A stretch of 15,402 nt of DNA, taken from positions 1-15,402 of the forward strand of contig CAZYZQ010000052.1 in NCBI GenBank assembly GCA_964652075.1, written 5' to 3'. Positions 1 through 6,666 of the stretch are shown here, piece after piece. The position numbers and the translations under genes are program-made. Position 1 is the first letter of the stretch; every line of letters begins with the position of its first letter. Source of the stretch: CAZYZQ01 sp964652075. GTDB taxonomy: Bacteria; Bacillota; Clostridia; Oscillospirales; Oscillospiraceae. Under the pieces are notes generated by a model, which was given only the letters and a program-made list of their open reading frames with translations, searched no databases and was not told the origin of the DNA.

Positions 1-348
1 GGTCAGGAACTCCCACGCCCAGTGGATGGCCTCGTTCTTGAAGTAGTCGCCGAACGAGAAGTTGCCGAGCATCTCAAAATACGTGCCGTGCCGCGCCGTG
101 TGGCCGATATTCTCGATATCGCCGGTGCGGATGCACTTCTGGCAGGTTGTGACGCGGTGGCGCGGCGGCTCCTGCTCGCCGGTGAAAAACGGCTTCATCG
201 GCGCCATGCCGGAGTTGATGAGAAGCAGACTTGCGTCCCCCTGCGGGATCAGCGAAAAGCTGGGCAGGCGCAGATGCTCCTTGGTTTCAAAGAACTTCAG
301 GAACATCTCCCGCAGCTCGTTTACGCCAAAGGGTTTGGGCTGATTCAT
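1..348 (-). CDS. alaS: Alanyl-tRNA synthetase, N-terminal part (runs off left edge)
   Basis: Charges tRNA-Ala with alanine in the cytoplasm. Only the first 116 residues are in the window. They begin MNQPKPFGVNELREMFLKFF and continue through the class II catalytic-core hallmarks of AlaRS: INSGMAPMKPFFTGE, the TTCQKCIRTGDIENIG segment, and HGTYFEMLGNFSFGDYFK (motif 2 region). The ATG is set by GGAGGT seven bases upstream. The gene lies 23 bp downstream of the TIGR04076 gene on the same strand, so both should be read from the T-box-controlled promoter near 904-931. Identity is secure from these motifs. The C-terminal half, with the editing and C-Ala domains, cannot be seen. Confidence 0.97.
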   Translation of the reverse strand, partial: MNQPKPFGVNELREMFLKFFETKEHLRLPSFSLIPQGDASLLLINSGMAPMKPFFTGEQEPPRHRVTTCQKCIRTGDIENIGHTARHGTYFEMLGNFSFGDYFKNEAIHWAWEFLT

Positions 349-371
349 TGGTATTACCTCCAAAAATTGGT

Positions 372-623
372 TTATTCTTCTACTAGCTCCCCATGGACGC
401 ACACGCGGCCTCCATCGGGGCATTTCGCGTCGAATTGCGTGTCACGCGCCGCGCTGTAGTCCAGCTGCGCCCCATTCAAAAGGGCATAGACCGCGGGATA
501 GATCCCGTTCCAAAGCTCGTGGCACAGGGGCGGGCAGAGATCGCCCACCAAAAACGTGTCACCCGCCGCATGGTACCCGCACCGGCAGGCGCTTTGTGTA
601 ATGGTCAGCTTCACCTTTCGCAT
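372..623 (-). CDS. TIGR04076 family small protein, co-transcribed with alaS
   Basis: An 83-residue protein of the TIGR04076 family, whose function is unknown to me. The family pattern is clear: N-terminal MRKVKLTITQSACRCGYHAAG, a central CPPLCHELWNGIYPAVYALL, and a C-terminal FDAKCPDGGRVCVHGEL. Six cysteines and the aromatic CHELW segment are notable, but I cannot say whether they bind metal. The reading frame is open further upstream, but that extension would cover the T-box terminator. I chose the ATG at 623 because AGGAGG sits seven bases before it. It is the first gene after the T-box leader and is followed 23 bp later by alaS, so its expression should rise when tRNA-Ala is uncharged. A role linked to alanine or tRNA-Ala metabolism is only an inference from this position. 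Confidence 0.88.
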   Translation of the reverse strand: MRKVKLTITQSACRCGYHAAGDTFLVGDLCPPLCHELWNGIYPAVYALLNGAQLDYSAARDTQFDAKCPDGGRVCVHGELVEE

Positions 624-653
624 CCGGTCGCCTCCTGCCGCATTAAAATGTCG

Positions 654-690
654 AAAAAAGCGCTCCGCCCCTGTGTGCAGGGGCGAAGCG
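654..690 (-). terminator. T-box conditional terminator
   Basis: Read on the minus strand, a 13-bp stem (arm CGCTTCGCCCCTG, loop CACA, arm CAGGGGCGGAGCG, one G-U pair) is followed by a run of six T at 659-654. It lies directly after the T-box sequence and 31 bp upstream of the TIGR04076 start codon, the usual arrangement for a terminator that competes with the tRNA-stabilised antiterminator. Confidence 0.93.
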
Positions 691-897
691 TTTGCTTCAC
701 GGTACCACCCTGATTGGCCCAAACTGGGCCGTCTCAAGCGCCCTTAACGCGGGCAGAACGTGCGGGTCTTCCCCGCCGGCTTCACGCTGGCTTGCCGTCT
801 GTTCCGGCACGGGGCTTCCACCCTCCCCCGCTCGCTTGGGCTTTGTGCAGACTGCTGGGCGTTTCATCGCCGTTTTGTGTGTTTTTTACAGTTTTCT
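691..897 (-). ncRNA. T-box leader (riboswitch), probably tRNA-Ala-responsive
   Basis: The leader senses uncharged tRNA and permits read-through into the TIGR04076-alaS operon. The invariant T-box AGGGTGGTACCGTG is at 711-698 on the minus strand, next to the terminator. Upstream are the GCGTTAAGGG segment of the Stem III region and a Stem I distal arm (CGGGG, an internal GAGGGTGGAAG, CCCCG) preceded by the AGCGAG bulge-like sequence. By hand, Stem I also pairs GTCTG with CAGAC, and CGGC with GCCG at its base. The specifier loop would then contain GCC (791-789) followed by A, an alanine codon followed by a purine as T-box rules require. A second GCC at 780-778 is in the base stem. T-box identity is certain. 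The exact specifier and the 5' end are my inference. Confidence 0.95.
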
Positions 898-903
898 GCA
901 CAT

Positions 904-931
904 ATTTTAGCACAGTATTTCCCGTTGTCAA
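904..931 (-). promoter_or_regulatory. Sigma-A promoter for the T-box/TIGR04076/alaS operon
   Basis: On the minus strand the -35 is TTGACA (931-926), the spacer is 16 bp and the -10 is TAAAAT (909-904). Initiation would fall near 897, just before the T-box Stem I. It lies about 47 bp after the stop of the ribbon-helix-helix gene. I see no strong terminator between them, so some read-through from the SPFH operon is possible. Confidence 0.85.
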
Positions 932-977
932 GAATATTTTCGCCGTTTGCCCGTGTTTTGCGGAAAATTTTCGTCAC

Positions 978-1247
978 CTACTCCGGTTCCGGCCCCTGTT
1001 CCTTCAGGATTTCCTCCAACAGCTGCCGGATCTGGCTCTTTTCGCTGGGAAACGACAGCTCCGGCGGCTCGTCCAGCTCGCTCGGCACCGGGCTGCCGTT
1101 CTTTTTCCGCTGGCGGACGCATTCGGTCAGCAGATACTCAATCTGCCCGTTGACGGACCGGAAGTCGTCCTCCGCCCATGCGGCGATTGCGGCATACAGC
1201 TTGGGCGACAGGCGCAGCGGCACCTGCTTTTTGCTCTTCTCGTCCAA
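978..1247 (-). CDS. Ribbon-helix-helix (Arc-like) DNA-binding protein
   Basis: An 89-residue protein whose first half fits an Arc-type ribbon-helix-helix fold: strand KQVPLRLSPKLY (residues 7-18), helix AAIAAWAEDD, turn FRSVNG, helix QIEYLLTECVRQRKK. The C-terminal half is acidic and proline-rich, with a short helix (QIRQLLEEILKEQ). The first in-frame initiator is TTG at 1247, two bases after the TGA of the SPFH gene. With only a weak ribosome binding site, translation is probably coupled to that gene. Homologues beside SPFH genes are common in Clostridia, some with an unhelpful 'PTS ascorbate transporter' label in databases. A DNA-binding role follows from the fold; its target is unknown. 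The inverted repeat over the operon's promoter is an obvious candidate site. Confidence 0.88.
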   Translation of the reverse strand: MDEKSKKQVPLRLSPKLYAAIAAWAEDDFRSVNGQIEYLLTECVRQRKKNGSPVPSELDEPPELSFPSEKSQIRQLLEEILKEQGPEPE

Positions 1248-1249
1248 AA

Positions 1250-2278
1250 TCAGTACAGGGAGCCCGAGTTGACGATGGGCTGCGCGTCGTGGTTGCCGCA
1301 GAGCACAACGAGCAGATTCGACACCATCGCCGCCTTGCGCTCCTCATCGAGCACGACGGTCTGCTTTTCGTTCAGCCTTTCGAGCGCCATCTCGACCATG
1401 CCGACCGCGCCGTCGACAATCATCTTGCGCGCGTCGATGATTGCGCTGGCCTGCTGGCGCTGGAGCATGACTGCCGCGATCTCCGGCGCGTAGGCGAGAT
1501 ACGTGATCCGCGCTTCGACAATTTCCAGTCCGGCATCCGCCACCTTCTGCTGGATCTCGTCCCGGATCCGCGCCGCCACGATCTCGCTTGAGCCGCGCAG
1601 GCTGCCGTCATCCGCCAGCCCGTCGCCGGTCGTGTCCACATTCGGCGCAACGTCATAGGGGTACAGGCGCACAATGTTGCGCAGCGCAATATCGCATTGC
1701 AGCGACAGGTACTCCTTGTAGTTGTCCACATTGAACACAGCCTTCGCCGTGTCCAGCACGCGCCACGTCACCGCGATGCCGATTTCAACGGGGTTGCCGA
1801 GGCAGTCGTTGATTTTCTGTCGATTATTGTTGAGCGTCATGATTTTGAGGGAGATTTTCTTATTCGTCAGCTCCGTCTGCCCGGAGGGTGTGTTCAGCAC
1901 GAGCCCAATCGAGGTGCGGCGTTTTTCGCTGTCCACATCGCCGGACTGGTTCAGCTTCGTCTTCGCAGCGGGGTTCACCGCCACGCAGAACGGGTTGACC
2001 GCGTAGAAGCCCTCGCCGCGCAGCGTGCCGATGTAGTTGCCGAACAGCGTCAGAACCAGCGCCTCCTGCGGCTTGAGTACCCGCAGCCCCAGAAGCGGCA
2101 GCCAGCCGACGCAGAGAATCAGCACCCCAACAACGATACAGACGGCCGCAAGCCAGGTGACATTGCCCGACAGGGCTCCCCCCAGCACGATCAGCCCCAC
2201 GCCGCAAAGCAGCAGCAGGATATCCAGCAGCAGCACCGCCATTCCGTTTTTCTGTTTCGATAAAGCTTTTTCTTCCAT
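1250..2278 (-). CDS. SPFH/band-7 domain membrane protein
   Basis: A 342-residue protein with two N-terminal hydrophobic segments (about residues 12-34 and 41-65), followed by an SPFH (stomatin/prohibitin/flotillin/HflK) domain. The domain opens with LRVLKPQEALVLTLFGNYIG and continues through GEGFYAVNPF, EIGIAVTWRVLDT and a helical stretch (IRDEIQQKVADAGLEIVEAR, then ITYLAYAPEIAAVM). Family members assemble into membrane-bound oligomers and scaffold membrane microdomains or control proteases; no specific partner can be named here. The ATG at 2278 follows AAGGAGG ten bases upstream. The gene is first in a two-gene operon with the ribbon-helix-helix protein. Its promoter at 2309-2337 is near consensus and overlaps an inverted repeat, so the operon is probably regulated. 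Confidence 0.93.
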   Translation of the reverse strand: MEEKALSKQKNGMAVLLLDILLLLCGVGLIVLGGALSGNVTWLAAVCIVVGVLILCVGWLPLLGLRVLKPQEALVLTLFGNYIGTLRGEGFYAVNPFCVAVNPAAKTKLNQSGDVDSEKRRTSIGLVLNTPSGQTELTNKKISLKIMTLNNNRQKINDCLGNPVEIGIAVTWRVLDTAKAVFNVDNYKEYLSLQCDIALRNIVRLYPYDVAPNVDTTGDGLADDGSLRGSSEIVAARIRDEIQQKVADAGLEIVEARITYLAYAPEIAAVMLQRQQASAIIDARKMIVDGAVGMVEMALERLNEKQTVVLDEERKAAMVSNLLVVLCGNHDAQPIVNSGSLY

Positions 2279-2297
2279 AATTATTTTTCCTCCTTTC

Positions 2298-2318
2298 GTG
2301 ATATCAAAATCATATCAC
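2298..2318. repeat. Perfect inverted repeat over the SPFH promoter, candidate operator
   Basis: Read on the minus strand, arm GTGATAT (2318-2312), spacer GATTTTG, arm ATATCAC (2304-2298): a 7-bp perfect dyad with a 7-bp spacer. It covers the -10 box and the inferred start site near 2302. Only part of the right arm would be transcribed, so it is better read as a DNA operator than as an RNA hairpin. Confidence 0.7.
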
Positions 2319-2337
2319 TTTGATCATCCCATGTCAA
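2309..2337 (-). promoter_or_regulatory. Sigma-A promoter for the SPFH-RHH operon
   Basis: On the minus strand: TTGACA (2337-2332), a 17-bp spacer, and TATGAT (2314-2309), five of six bases matching the -10 consensus at optimal spacing. The inferred start near 2302 leaves a 5' leader of about 24 bases containing the AAGGAGG ribosome binding site. Confidence 0.9.
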
Positions 2338-2365
2338 GAAAATTTTTCAGCCGATTCGACAAACT

Positions 2366-2393
2366 GCCGCCGCACAGGCTTCTGTGCGGCGGC
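2366..2393 (-). terminator. Hairpin terminator after the six-gene operon
   Basis: A 12-bp perfect GC-rich stem (arm GCCGCCGCACAG, 4-base loop, arm CTGTGCGGCGGC) begins 7 bp after the stop codon of the U32 gene. On the minus strand it is followed by AGTTTGTC, a poor T-tract, so efficiency is uncertain. It also separates this operon from the SPFH promoter. Confidence 0.7.
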
Positions 2394-2400
2394 TTGCGTT

Positions 2401-3627
2401 TTATTTGGGGCTCAGGCCGGCTTCGCGGCGGAGGATGGAGTACGGCTCGGCATGCACGGGCAGGCGGAGGCGAACCTCCTGTTCGGCATGGGGGCAGGCG
2501 TCGATCGAAACGCCGTCGCCGTCCTGCATGGCCTCGACGCGGAAGGCAATCGGCTCGCAGCCGGGGCGGATCAGCTCCAGCTCGTCGCCGACCGAGAAGC
2601 GGTTGCGCTGCGAGAGCACGGCGTTGCCCGCCGCGTCGCAGTCGCGGACAATGGCGGATATCTGCCAGTCGCGGATGTAGCGCGCGTCGGCATAGAACTG
2701 CCCGTCCTCCGGGCGACCGTAGTAGAAGCCCGTGTAGTAATTCCGGTGGCTGACCTTGTCCAGCTCCCGCCGCCAGACATCCTCCAGCGGTTTTCCCGCC
2801 AGCGCGGCATCGATGGCGCGCTGATAGGCGTTCGTGACGATCGCGGCGTAATACGACGATTTGTTCCGCCCTTCGATCTTAAACGCGTCGATCCCTGCGT
2901 CGAGCAGCTCCGGGATGTGGTCGATCATGCAAAGGTCCTTGGAGTTCATGATGTATGTGCCCGTGTCGTTCTCATAGACCGGGAAGTACTCCCCGGGGCG
3001 GGACTGCTCCATGAGCGCGTACTTCCAACGGCAGGGCTGGGCGCACTGGCCGCGGTTGGCGTCGCGGCCGGTCATATAGTTGGACAGCAGGCACCGGCCG
3101 GAGAAGCTGACGCACATACTGCCGTGGACAAACGTCTCGATCTCCAGCGCTTTGGGGATGCGGCTGCGGATCTTGAGAATCTCATCAAGGCTCAGCTCGC
3201 GCGCCAGCACGACGCGGCTGGCGCCGAGGTCGTACCAGGCCGCCGCGGTGTCGGCGTTCACAATGCCGGACTGGGTCGAAATATGCAGCTCCACACCCGG
3301 CGCGTATTTCTGCGCCATGCGGAACACGCCGAGATCCGCCACGATCAGTGCGTCTGCGCCGAAATCCGCCAGCTGTTCCAGATACGGCGGCAGGGCGGAC
3401 AGCTCGTCCTCCCGTGGAAGCGTATTGCAGGTCACGTGTACCCGCACGCCGCGCGCGTGGCAGAATTTCACGGCCTCGCACAGCTCGTCCACGGTAAAAT
3501 TGCCGCAGCCGCCGCGCATCCCATAGGTCTTGCCAGCCAGATAGACCGCGTTTGCGCCGAAGCGCACCGCCATTTGCAGGCGTTCCGGGTCGCCCGCCGG
3601 GGAGAGCAGCTCGGGTCTAGTCGCCAT
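2401..3627 (-). CDS. U32 family peptidase-like protein (probable tRNA hydroxylation enzyme, TrhP-like)
   Basis: A 408-residue protein. The N-terminal barrel-like part starts RPELLSPAGDPERLQMAVRF and includes GANAVYLAGKTYGMRG (residues 25-39). The U32 signature is present at about 164-199: ETFVHGSMCVSFSGRC, LSNYMTGRDANRGQCAQPC, with Cys172, Cys179, Cys195 and Cys199, then Cys233 in SKDLCMIDHIPEL. The family is annotated 'peptidase', but characterised members such as E. coli TrhP (YegQ) act in prephenate-dependent hydroxylation of tRNA wobble uridine. Conserved cysteines of this family hold an iron-sulfur cluster. The length fits YegQ/YrrO-type members. The ATG at 3627 has GGAGG nine bases upstream and overlaps the mltG stop by 11 bp, suggesting coupled translation. 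The same mltG neighbourhood is familiar from other Firmicutes. The exact substrate here is inferred. Confidence 0.92.
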   Translation of the reverse strand: MATRPELLSPAGDPERLQMAVRFGANAVYLAGKTYGMRGGCGNFTVDELCEAVKFCHARGVRVHVTCNTLPREDELSALPPYLEQLADFGADALIVADLGVFRMAQKYAPGVELHISTQSGIVNADTAAAWYDLGASRVVLARELSLDEILKIRSRIPKALEIETFVHGSMCVSFSGRCLLSNYMTGRDANRGQCAQPCRWKYALMEQSRPGEYFPVYENDTGTYIMNSKDLCMIDHIPELLDAGIDAFKIEGRNKSSYYAAIVTNAYQRAIDAALAGKPLEDVWRRELDKVSHRNYYTGFYYGRPEDGQFYADARYIRDWQISAIVRDCDAAGNAVLSQRNRFSVGDELELIRPGCEPIAFRVEAMQDGDGVSIDACPHAEQEVRLRLPVHAEPYSILRREAGLSPK

Positions 3628-4918
3628 AGCCCTGTTCCTCCACAAATGCCGCGTGCTCCTCACCGGTAGCAAAGAAGGCGTGGGCGTTTCCCTCTGCGTA
3701 GAGGGCGTAGAAATAGTAGTCGGTCTGCTCCGGCGAGAGCGCCGCTTCAATGCTGGTCAAGCCCGGGTTCGAGATCGGCCCGATGGGCAGGCCCTCATAG
3801 AGGTAGGTGTTATAGGGACTGTCCACCTGCGTGTCCTCGACGGTGAGCTTGTCCTTGCGCTCGTCGAGCGCGTACTCGACGGTGGCGTCAATTTGCAGAT
3901 GGCGGAACTCCGGGCTGCACAGGCGGTTGTAGATGACCGACGCGATCCGGGCGCTCTCGGAATAGGCCGCCGTCTCCTTCTCGATCATGGACGCGATGAT
4001 AATCACGTCGTGCTGATCGAGCAGCAGCGCCTCTGCCTCCTGCGTTGTGTAGCCGTTTTCCAGCATCTTTTGCTGCAACGTATTATTCAGCGCCTCCAGC
4101 CTGTTTCGCAGCGTCTCGTCATATTTGCGTTCGAAGTTATCGAGGAAGCGGCCAAGCACCAGCTCCGGCGCATCGTCCAGATAGAACTCGTACGTGTCCG
4201 GGAAGAGGTAGCCCTCAAGCCGCTCCGGGCTGCCGGTGGGGATTCCCGTGAGGAAGTCATAGGGGAACGCATAGTCCGACGCGGCCTGTTCCAGCTCGGC
4301 CGCGGCGCACACGCCCGCGTTCTCGAGCACCGAGAAGATCTGCTCGTTTGTATAGCCCTCCGGGATGGTGATGGTCACAATATCCCGATTCGGGGAGGTG
4401 CTGATCATGCCGTTGACAACCGCGTGGTAGTCGTAGACCGCGTTGAGCGTATACGTGCCGGGGTCGATCTTTCGATCCGCATGGGAGAGCCAGCCGTAGA
4501 AGCGGAACAGCCACGGGTATTCGATAATCCCCGCGTCCTTCAGCTTCCCGGCGATCACCGACATGGAATCGCCCTCCTCGACAACGACGGTCGCCTCGCG
4601 GTTCTCCGCCGTCAGGCCCAGCACATCATCCGCGCAGATCCACGCGCCGATGGCCAGCAGCACCGACGCCGCCAGCACCGCCACCACGTAGAACAGCGCG
4701 CGGATGCCGGCCGGCAGCCTGTGCGGGCGCGCCGGCTCCTCCGCCTCCGGTTCGTCCTGCGCGGGCGCCGGCGCTTCCGGCTCCGCCTGCGGCTGCGCAT
4801 GCGGCTGCGCGAGCATCTGATCCACCTTTTCCAGCTCCTCGTGCGTGGAGCGGATCAGCTCATCCACCGCGCTGTTGTCCGGCAGGTCGTTCAGATTCAA
4901 CTGTTTTTCTTCATCCAT
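3617..4918 (-). CDS. mltG: Endolytic murein transglycosylase MltG
   Basis: A 433-residue membrane-anchored lytic transglycosylase that cuts nascent peptidoglycan strands, proposed to end chain elongation. Residues 1-70 form a Pro/Ala/Glu-rich cytoplasmic tail, unusually long and low-complexity between 38 and 64. Residues 73-93 are a transmembrane helix. A LysM-like segment follows (VVVEEGDSMSVIAGKLKDAG). The YceG catalytic domain shows LEGYLFPDTYEF (234-245), ASMIEKET (309-316) with the catalytic Glu313, LQIDATVEYAL (341-351), DSPYNTY and GLPIGPISNPG (376-386). The stop of the upstream cyclo-ligase gene overlaps its start by 8 bp, and its own stop overlaps the U32 start. It is fifth in the operon. 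Confidence 0.96.
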   Translation of the reverse strand: MDEEKQLNLNDLPDNSAVDELIRSTHEELEKVDQMLAQPHAQPQAEPEAPAPAQDEPEAEEPARPHRLPAGIRALFYVVAVLAASVLLAIGAWICADDVLGLTAENREATVVVEEGDSMSVIAGKLKDAGIIEYPWLFRFYGWLSHADRKIDPGTYTLNAVYDYHAVVNGMISTSPNRDIVTITIPEGYTNEQIFSVLENAGVCAAAELEQAASDYAFPYDFLTGIPTGSPERLEGYLFPDTYEFYLDDAPELVLGRFLDNFERKYDETLRNRLEALNNTLQQKMLENGYTTQEAEALLLDQHDVIIIASMIEKETAAYSESARIASVIYNRLCSPEFRHLQIDATVEYALDERKDKLTVEDTQVDSPYNTYLYEGLPIGPISNPGLTSIEAALSPEQTDYYFYALYAEGNAHAFFATGEEHAAFVEEQGYGD

Positions 4919-5462
4919 AAATAGGGTCCTCCGTTCGCTGCACCAATCGTTTCTCCGTCACCACCAGATCCACGCACAGGTCGTGCGCCTCACAGGGCAC
5001 CTGTGCGAGCAGGCAGTCGTCAAAGCAGACGCCCAGCCGCACGGCGGCGCGGCCGGATAGATACCGGTCATAGCAGCCCGCGCCGTGGCCGAGCCGCCGG
5101 CACCGCAGATCGTAGGCCAGTGCGGGCACCAGAATCAGATCCGGCTCCTGCGACGCCTCCTGCGCGGGGTCCGGCTCCGGAATCCCGTAGCGCCCCGGCC
5201 GCAGCGCGTCAAGCTCTGTGACGCGGCAGGGATGAATTCGGTTCTCCGCGTCTGTCACCGGCAGCAGCAGGCACTTTCCTTCTTTCAGCGCTTGGGAAAG
5301 CAGCGGCCGGATATCCGGCTCCGATGGCAGCGGATAAAATCCAAGCACGCAGTGCGCCTGCCTCCACACATCCAGCGCCGCGACGGCCTCCCACGGCCAT
5401 CGGACGCCGTCATGTCGCAGCCGGCGCAGTTGTGTGCGCAGGCGCTGCTTTTCAGCGTGCAT
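4911..5462 (-). CDS. 5-formyltetrahydrofolate cyclo-ligase
   Basis: A 183-residue enzyme that converts 5-formyl-THF and ATP to 5,10-methenyl-THF, returning folate to the one-carbon pool. The family pattern is intact: basic N-terminus MHAEKQRLRTQLRRLR, GFYPLPSEPDIRPLL (41-55), KCLLLPVTD, RYGIPEP (91-97), DLILVPALAYD and LGHGAGCYDRYL (124-135). This last is the phosphate/folate loop; the residue before Tyr131 is Cys130 where Tyr or Phe is usual, while the key Tyr-Asp pair is kept. The ATG at 5462 lies within the end of the DJ-1 gene (11-bp overlap) and has no strong ribosome binding site, so coupling is likely. The gene supplies folate units and sits near tmk, whose dTMP substrate depends on folate. 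Confidence 0.93.
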   Translation of the reverse strand: MHAEKQRLRTQLRRLRHDGVRWPWEAVAALDVWRQAHCVLGFYPLPSEPDIRPLLSQALKEGKCLLLPVTDAENRIHPCRVTELDALRPGRYGIPEPDPAQEASQEPDLILVPALAYDLRCRRLGHGAGCYDRYLSGRAAVRLGVCFDDCLLAQVPCEAHDLCVDLVVTEKRLVQRTEDPIYG

Positions 5463-5994
5463 AGACCACGCTGTCCGCAACCTTTTTCGCCGCCTCCGGC
5501 CCGCGCAGCTGGCGCACCAGCTCCAAGCCGAAGTCCAGTGCCGCGCCCGCGGCGCGGCCGGTGATGACCTTGCCATCCACAACCGCCGGGCTGTCCTGCA
5601 TGATCGCGGAGCCCATCTGATTCTCCATGCCCGGGTAGCAGGTCGCCCGCCGCCCGTTGGTGATGCCGAGCTCCGCCAGAATGGTCGGCGCGGCACAGAT
5701 GGCCGCGACAAAGCGGTTCTGCGCGAACGCAGTCCGCGTCAGGGCCAATGCCCGCTCATTTGCGCGGATCGACGCGACGCCGCGCAGGCCGCCGGGCAGC
5801 ACAATCATCTCCATGTCGCTGGGCGACACCTCGTCAATGGTGCAGTCCGCCGTCAGCGTCAAACGGTGGCTGCCCGTGACCTCCAGACCGCCGATGCCCG
5901 CGTAGCGCACCTCAAGCCCCGCGCGGCGCAGCAGATCGCCCGGCGCAACGGCCTCAATCTCTTCAAATCCCTCTCCCAGAATGATATATACCAT
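5452..5994 (-). CDS. DJ-1/PfpI family protein
   Basis: A 180-residue protein of the DJ-1/YajL branch. Key residues are visible: GEGFEEIEA with Glu14, VLPGGLRG (65-72), the nucleophilic elbow AAICAAP with Cys100, and the ATCYPGMENQM segment (117-127). The family includes proposed glyoxalase III or deglycase enzymes and redox-sensing chaperones; the biochemical activity of bacterial members is debated, so no reaction is assigned. The ATG at 5994 follows GGAGGG six bases upstream, and the tmk stop lies two bases before it. Its stop overlaps the cyclo-ligase start by 11 bp. Length is normal for the family. Confidence 0.94.
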   Translation of the reverse strand: MVYIILGEGFEEIEAVAPGDLLRRAGLEVRYAGIGGLEVTGSHRLTLTADCTIDEVSPSDMEMIVLPGGLRGVASIRANERALALTRTAFAQNRFVAAICAAPTILAELGITNGRRATCYPGMENQMGSAIMQDSPAVVDGKVITGRAAGAALDFGLELVRQLRGPEAAKKVADSVVYAR

Positions 5995-5996
5995 TA

Positions 5997-6665
5997 TTAT
6001 CCCTCCAGACAGGCCTGAACCTGCGTATAAATCGCATTTGATATCTCCTCGACGGGCAGCACCGCGCCGTCCTTGGCGCAGGGAATCACAACCCAGCCGG
6101 AGCGCGCGGCGACGTCCAGCGCCAGCGCGCGGCAGCGGGTCAGATATGCCTCGTCCTGCTCGTGGATGTCCGGCCCCGTACCGGTGGCCTGCTCGCGCTT
6201 CTTGCGCAGCTGCGCCGCCAACGGGGCGGGCATGTCGAGCAGCAGCGTCAGGTCGGGCCGCGGCAGGCCGAGCTTTTCGTACTCCAGATCATACAGCCAC
6301 TCCAGAAACGCCGCGCGCTTTTCGGGCGGCTCCTTGCCGGCCTGATAGATGGCGTTGGAGGTTGTATAGCGGTCGGCCAGCAGCACGCCGCCGGCCTGAT
6401 AGTAGTCTTTCCACTTACAGGCATAGGATGCGTAGCGGTCCACCGCGTAGAAGGTAGAGGCCGCGAAGGCGTTGACGTCGTCCGGACTCGGCCCGAACGC
6501 GCCGGACAGGTACATCCGGATCAGCGCCGAGGACTCCTCCTGATACTGCGGGAACGCCAGCTTTCGGAAGTCGATCCCGTCCGCCGCCAGCCGCGCGCCG
6601 AGACGCGCGTACTGTGTGGACTTGCCGCAGCCGTCCGTGCCCTCCAGCACTATGAGCTTTCCCAT
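5997..6665 (-). CDS. tmk: Thymidylate kinase
   Basis: A 222-residue cytoplasmic kinase that phosphorylates dTMP to dTDP. The P-loop GTDGCGKST is at residues 9-17. The dTMP-binding region contains FYAVDRYASY (72-81) and LLADRYTTSNAIYQAGK (95-111), with the conserved Asp98-Arg99-Tyr100. The lid region is rich in Arg and Lys (AAQLRKKREQATG). The central part resembles the clostridial dTMP kinase subgroup rather than the E. coli form. The start ATG at 6665 has GGAAGG upstream and lies one base after the tagA-like stop. The frame is open further upstream, but that would overlap the preceding gene and lose the ribosome binding site. Confidence 0.95.
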   Translation of the reverse strand: MGKLIVLEGTDGCGKSTQYARLGARLAADGIDFRKLAFPQYQEESSALIRMYLSGAFGPSPDDVNAFAASTFYAVDRYASYACKWKDYYQAGGVLLADRYTTSNAIYQAGKEPPEKRAAFLEWLYDLEYEKLGLPRPDLTLLLDMPAPLAAQLRKKREQATGTGPDIHEQDEAYLTRCRALALDVAARSGWVVIPCAKDGAVLPVEEISNAIYTQVQACLEG

Positions 6666-6666
6666 T

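Noticed and set aside
624..737. Upstream extension of the TIGR04076 gene by 38 codons
   Set aside because: The extension lies on the T-box antiterminator and terminator; the ATG at 623 has a proper AGGAGG.
963..972. Palindrome GAAAATTTTC after the RHH gene as a terminator
   Set aside because: It is short, AT-only in the core, and lacks a T tract, so I left the SPFH-RHH operon without a called terminator.
714..1493. A plus-strand frame over the T-box leader and RHH gene
   Set aside because: The region is explained on the minus strand by a T-box, a promoter and an RHH gene; the frame has no ribosome binding site or domain.
2320..3669. A 449-codon open frame on the plus strand opposite the U32 gene
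   Set aside because: It is antisense to a clear U32 family gene, has no recognisable domain or ribosome binding site, and reflects high GC in the third codon position.
3653..4924. A 423-codon open frame on the plus strand opposite mltG
   Set aside because: The Arg/Val/Leu-rich translation lacks domains, and it lies wholly antisense to a gene with an intact catalytic site.
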